This document shows positions 59,330-64,000 of a stretch of 64,000 nucleotides of DNA, one piece after another (the first letter of the stretch is position 1; every line of letters starts with the position of its first letter). Position numbers and translations under genes: made by a program. Source of the stretch: Heterobilharzia americana (taxonomy: Eukaryota; Platyhelminthes; Trematoda; Strigeidida; Schistosomatidae). Under the pieces are notes generated by a model, which saw only the letters and a list, made by a program, of their open reading frames with translations, did no database searches and was not told where the DNA came from. The stretch is from contig OX104127.1 of NCBI GenBank assembly GCA_944470555.2, positions 51,822,934 to 51,886,933 of the forward strand, in the 5' to 3' direction.

Positions 59330-60365
59330 TTTTCGAGTTGGGAAGTTAAATCATGAAGCCTTCATTGTCATTCCAGACAACACCATTAGGACGAATTTCT
59401 GAGGGAATTGAGCTATGAGATTTTCTCCGAAAGTGGCTTAGTAGCTTATTCTGATGACGTTTGGTGTGAGTGGTTGTTTCGGCAAAAATCTTGTCGGTGT
59501 CTCCATGTGTATTTCAATTGGTTGTCCTGCCCAAGTGAAGTTAACCCTTCTTGCTGTTTCTTGTGTTTTTATTGGTTGGTAGATTCAGTCAATGGTAATA
59601 TATTTGTTGATCGCTGACTGTTCCAAATGTCAAGGTTCTTAAACTTCTCTGAGATCTTTTGTTTTTCAATCTATACATGATTTCGTCATTTTGTAAGTCG
59701 AATAGGGGCCTATACTTTTCCGTAAATTGATGTGAGAGGAGATATATCATGGCGCTTCACTGCTAGTTGATTTTCAAGTAGACGGATACAAAGTGGGCCA
59801 TCTCTCTGTCCAATGCAATGTTTTTCGCAGTCTAGTTATGTAGATAACGTTTCGTTTGTCTCCTTTTACTATCGGTCGCCATAACAGAGAGCGAAGAGAT
59901 TTTAGGGCATTTGAGCTGCAGTGATTTTAAAGGACCTCATTTATCTGGTTGCGATCCCGCATAAGTTCTTCATGTAACGTAAGACGATCCGCTCGCTATT
60001 TTTCAAGGGTGACTTTTTATTTGACCTTGAACTAGCCAAACACATTTTGATGAAGTTACGTAGCCAGTCGTACTTCTGAAAATGAGGCATTAAATTACTT
60101 TTTTATTCTTTTCTGTATACGGCTGATTTAATACAGTTTGAACAGTGTTTTCATGCAAATGATGTGTTTTGTCGGATCGTTGCTGCTGTAGCAGAGGATT
60201 TCATCCACATAAGTTGGTTCTATGTATACTTCAGTTTCTCATTTCCTCGAAAAGTGCAAGTGTGTTGTCTGATTCCTCTTCGTTTGTCAATATGACGTCA
60301 CTGAAAACGATGTTGATTAATTTTTTAACTGCTTTTCAACTCGTTTCTTTTAATGGAGCTTAACA
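59330..60365 (-). mobile_element. PLE fragment, family 2/3-like, decayed
   Basis: Minus-strand PLE 3' end with decayed hammerhead (59400-59345), then GIY-YIG and connector regions aligning with 22.8-23.87 kb (for example 'tgacgtcactgaaaacgatg' versus 'tgatgtcattgaaaacgttg'). Much more diverged than the copy at 22.7 kb. Confidence 0.65.
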
Positions 60366-60605
60366 TTCAGGTCAGCCAACGATCAACAGATATTTTGAAA
60401 TTGTCAAAATTCCCGTCTGTAAGAGAAGCATATGAGTAAAATGATAAGATCTTAGCTTCAACAACAAATTACACTCAGGTTCATCAGGGCAAGCTACTAA
60501 GCCACTTGCGGAAAAATTTCAGTAGCTCAATTCTTTCTGAAGATATCTGGAATGAAAATGAAAGCTTCATGAATAAGCCAGCCAGCTCAGAGTACAACAG
60601 CATCA
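60366..60605 (+). mobile_element. PLE 3' end, opposed to the preceding fragment
   Basis: 'gatcaacagatattttgaaa' corresponds to 6018-6036; 'gggcaagctactaagccact' to 9237-9256. The hammerhead region (60540-60590) is decayed. It forms a minus/plus pair with 59330-60365. Confidence 0.65.
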
Positions 60606-60734
60606 AAATCCTTCTCCTGAGCTGCAAACATTCTCCGTCATTCATAAATTTGACAAAAACAAGTTTTATGAAAAGCATTTGGGATTTTTTGAGAACAAAT
60701 ATTAGGCCAATGTGGAAACGACTTAAGTTCCTTT

Positions 60735-60850
60735 ATTTCTGCCCGGTGGGAACAACATCTTTCACTGGGAGGCAGGTACATCAAGCTGACGCGTCCTAAA
60801 TAGGACGAAATGCGCATCCTGGATTCCACTGCTAGCCACTGCCTACCGTT
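60735..60850 (+). mobile_element. Sm-alpha SINE, hammerhead part
   Basis: Hammerhead 60775-60830: stem II GTCC/GGAC perfect, GAAA, stem III ATGCGCAT with cleavage triplet ATC, stem I half CTGGAT. The core reads CTGACGC, so A9 is lost. The tRNA-like head is missing. Confidence 0.75.
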
Positions 60851-61530
60851 ACTACCCATAAAGTACACTTTTGTTACGAGGCAAGTATGATATGTGGTTT
60901 GAATAGTTGTTAGTGTGTCCTTCCCAATTACGTAGTATTTTACAGTAATAGAATATTAACTTCTGAAATGGTGATAGTGAAAAACAGTATTCATACATCC
61001 ATCTAATGACTAATCACTTGCTTAGTGTTTATAAAAACGATGGCTGAGGAAAAAGGTTTCATGTAGGGGAAATGTGGGTTGGCCAAAGAGATTCACATTT
61101 ACTTACGTAAATGTCAGGTGTATCACCTTTCAGGAGGAAAGGAACTTCATAACTCGAATTTTTATCGTTACTATATGACATTTCGGTTGGTCTTCTCCAT
61201 CTCTATCCATCAATTGGTTCGCTTCCATAAGATTTTCAGCACCAAATAAAATAATTTAAGTCTTTTTGTAAATTATATTGTTATTATGAGTCCGATGCCA
61301 TTTTCCAGCTTTTAAGGATTTAGATTTCACAAAATGTAAGAGTTTTTTTATTGTGTCAGTTAGTAAATACTGTCTCGGTTTTTAAATACTCACTGAAGGT
61401 AAGAAATCATCGGTAAAATTTTCTGTACCCGTGGTATTTTCTAGTAACTTTCAAGTAGATCACTGCTAAACATTTCTGTAAATCCTGCGGTGTTTGACAT
61501 CTTCGTCTGATTCCTTTTCATCAAGCAGTT

Positions 61531-61531
<1 letters not shown>

Positions 61532-61591
<60 letters not shown>
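61532..61591. repeat. (TA)n microsatellite
   Basis: About 60 bp of uninterrupted TA, some 310 bp downstream (in gene sense) of exon a. Confidence 0.97.
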
Positions 61592-61594
<3 letters not shown>

Positions 61595-61899
61595 GCTTTC
61601 ACTGTTTGAGGTTCCACCGTTACAGTGACTTGGTTAACGGATATTGTATGTCATATTTGTGTTGTTCTGACAAGGTAGTTTAGCTTTTCGGAAAACCGAC
61701 TAACATATGTAAGTATATTTTTGTTATTAAACAGGCTGGCGTAGTCTCTGAGTAAGTTTTCCCCATATTTAATGTTTTGAAGAGTGAACAGTTTTTTATT
61801 CTCTTGATGACCAGTCGCTCGGATTAGGTCAGTCGTTAACACTTATATTGAAATTGAAGGCTAGGGCAAATCAGTACTGTCATGAATGGTTAGACTTAC

Positions 61900-62109
61900 C
61901 ATGAAGTGATACCCATTTGGAACACGTTCTCTATCCAAACTTTGTGTAGCAATCAGTTTTCCATCTTGTGTTAGAGCGAATAGATTTTGGTAGTGTTTAT
62001 ACTGATTTGACCACTCTATTTTGTAGTTCACCTTGCCATTTTGATCAGCATCCTTATCAGTGGCTAAGATTCTGCCAACAGTTGAATTAGGTTGATTCTC
62101 CTCCAAAAC
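61900..62109 (-). CDS. Cadherin gene, exon a (70 codons)
   Basis: First two thirds of a cadherin repeat: VLEENQPNSTVGRILATDKD, then ADQNGKVNYKIEW, LFALTQDGKL and SLDRERVPNGYHFM. The EENQP, DKDADQNG and LDRE motifs are the standard calcium ligands. Acceptor ...actaag before 62109, donor gtaagt at 61899; 210 bp, phase 0 at both ends. The preceding exon lies beyond 64000 or was not recognised in 62110-64000. The next exon is 19.8 kb away at 42056. Reading through the donor gives 11 more codons before a stop in the intron. Confidence 0.92.
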
Positions 62110-62279
62110 CTTAGTAAAAAGATGAAAGATAATGGTGATTTTTTAAGTAAAATATCTTGCAAACTAGGTGGTTAAAAATCGGCTTCCTAAATGCCTAGAA
62201 AAATTGTAATATAACTAAGAGCATTCATATGCAGTTAGAATTTCCTAGAGATTTCGAAAAGGCAATATTTCCCTTATCG

Positions 62280-62360
62280 AGTAATTGGAGTGAACTGAAG
62301 TTAATGCTGATGATATTATCTAGAAAGAGAATAAAAGCTTCACAATTAAACTACTCAGCG
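62280..62360 (+). mobile_element. Short PLE 3' end remnant
   Basis: 'tgaagttaatgctgatgat' through 'gcttcacaattaaactac' aligns with the hammerhead region of PLE family 2. CTGATGA is present but stem II is eroded. Confidence 0.55.
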
Positions 62361-62364
62361 TAGG

Positions 62365-63600
62365 GTCCTAACAACCAAGAAATGGCAGTTTGTTTCCAAA
62401 CTATTACTCAATCCGAATTCATCTATCACTCATAGTTCATCATTGTTGTACACTGTGAAAGTACTTATGTTAAGATAGAATGTAATTCAGAAAAATTGCA
62501 AAATTGAACTTTAGGCTGTAGACACCATGAAAAAAGCCTCATGTAGTTGAGCAATCTTCGTAACAAGATTTTATTTGTATGCAAACATGGTCTGATGTTC
62601 ATTTGAATTCAGATACACTGAATTATGGCCTAACTACTTTCAGCTGCTTGCAGATGGCGAAAGAACCAACACAAAGTCATTGAAATCTTTAGTCAGTTTA
62701 GAAGACACAAAGAGTAAGAATGTATTTTCTTATTTTTCCTAAAGATATTACTGAATAACTTATAACATCTCAGAGTAAGTGAAAGGCTACTCTGTTGAAA
62801 TAATATAACTTCAATTACTTCTTCGGTGGACTGATATTTCATATTATTATTATCTCTCTTTCAACCAAAAGAATAACGTGTAATCCGAATGCACCATATT
62901 GAAAAAAATAGACATATTGCTTATTTTGGTGAAATTTCATAAAAATATTTATTGAATGCACTGGGTTGCATAAGAAGAGATGATCGACTGTACAGTCAGC
63001 TGCAAAAATTCAAAATAACTGCTGAAGGCAATGTTCTGATAGTAGATAATAGTGCCGAAAATTGGTCTGAATAGGGTTTATTCTAACAGATTCAAGTTAT
63101 TTGTATATTAGGTGGAATCTAGTTTAGAAATATCCAAACTAACTGCATCATGATTATGCAGCATCCCGTCAATTTAATAGTTCCTATACGCCACCCTAAA
63201 ATTTCCTAAGAAATACGCTTTAATTTACTGGAGTCGAACCAAAACACATGATGAGATACAATATACTTCTTACCAAGAAGATTTAGTAAAAGATCCTCAC
63301 AAAATTTTAAACGAGAAGTGACAGCTGAGCCCAAAAGCGTTGTGTCTGTGAACAGTTTGGTGTTGGCAGACGATGTTCTAGGATGTGAAAAAACTATTTC
63401 ATGAACCTCTAAAGAATTTTTAGTAAGTTTCAGAAGTCAGTTAGCACACTTGAAAGACCTGAGTATATAGTTTAGTAAAAGATGCCAGAAGTGCTTTAGG
63501 TATTTCTAAAAAAGCATTGACAGAGGATCGATTTATGAATGATTGGAGAATTGCGTGATCCCCAACGACATTTCTCACAGCTGAGTTGTTTTTCAGTTTC
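62365..63600. other. Intron, nothing recognised
   Basis: No exon or repeat family assigned. Confidence 0.4.
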
Positions 63601-63604
63601 CCAA

Positions 63605-63720
63605 TTTTGGTGTCTACAGATCAGCCTGGCTGGCCTCTAAATACTCAAGTTGTTCACTAGTGGTATATTTCGCTAGTTCATGACACTCATTGTATCAGAG
63701 GGGTGTTCATCAGAATATTA
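63605..63720. repeat. Dispersed repeat, copy 2 of 2
   Basis: Resembles 1210-1330 (see there): 'cagatcagcctggctggcct', 'cgctagttcatgacac'. Confidence 0.4.
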
Positions 63721-63899
63721 CTTACTGACAGATGAATTTTTTTTAAAAACATAACCAAGAACACTTTAAAATGAATAAACAGGGCTTCGTTTATTCTGTA
63801 TCTCCACTAGTGACAGGCAAATTTTATTTTTATTTTTCATCAGGAAGAAGAGTAGTGAATTATGAAGTGGAATAGGAACGTTGTAGCACCTGTGTAGAA

Positions 63900-64000
63900 A
63901 TTTATGTGACAAACTATGGAATTATTAGATGTTAGGTGAATGGAAGCAATCGATAGGAAGCCCTGGACCTGGGGTTCGTGCTCGTTAGCACTTGTCAGTA
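63900..64000 (-). mobile_element. tRNA-derived SINE family 3, cut by window end
   Basis: 'ggaagcaatcgataggaagc' and 'cctggggttcgtgctcgtta' align with 36240-36300. The remainder lies outside the window. Confidence 0.45.

Overview
The window looks like about 64 kb of intron-rich nuclear DNA from a blood fluke (Schistosoma or a close relative). It is AT-rich, has no bacterial-type gene packing, and holds degenerate copies of the Sm-alpha hammerhead-ribozyme SINE, RTE-clade (SR2/SR3-like) retrotransposons and Penelope-like elements (PLEs). Species cannot be fixed from the sequence alone.

The only host gene I can support is one minus-strand cadherin gene. Four exons (62109-61900, 42056-41811, 32785-32489, 2684-2499) are each a multiple of three, all in phase 0, with AG/GT borders. 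Their products join into continuous cadherin repeats with conserved calcium motifs across every junction. The exons total 939 bp; the introns between them are about 19.8, 9.0 and 29.8 kb. The first and last exons of the gene lie outside the window.

The introns are layered transposon debris. Left part (1-15 kb): Sm-alpha pieces, a perfect 582-bp inverted repeat (3799-5173), a PLE split at (TA)n tracts, an RTE element inserted into that PLE (6040-9083), and a 5'-truncated RTE with a 14-bp target duplication (12943-14347). Middle (17-32 kb): PLE fragments, Sm-alpha copies, a 2-kb inverted repeat with template-switch signatures (20103-22216), a decayed PLE (22.7-24.7 kb), and a full-length-like RTE (26907-31865, 12-bp target duplication) interrupted by a second RTE (27251-28779, 13-bp target duplication). 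Right part (40-61 kb): two near-identical non-LTR 3' ends, a solo PLE end with a hammerhead core, a second hammerhead-bearing SINE family in inverted pairs, and a young PLE with a 639-codon open ORF (RT plus GIY-YIG) preceded by an inverted copy of its own 3' end. That whole composite sits in an older PLE and is flanked by one 13-bp duplication.

The most interesting thread is hammerhead ribozymes. Three unrelated retroelement types here carry hammerhead architectures with tiny palindromic stem III: Sm-alpha, a second tRNA-headed SINE, and PLE ends. The young PLE shows a paired change at the core positions 3 and 8 (C-G to A-U), and its stop codon lies inside the motif.
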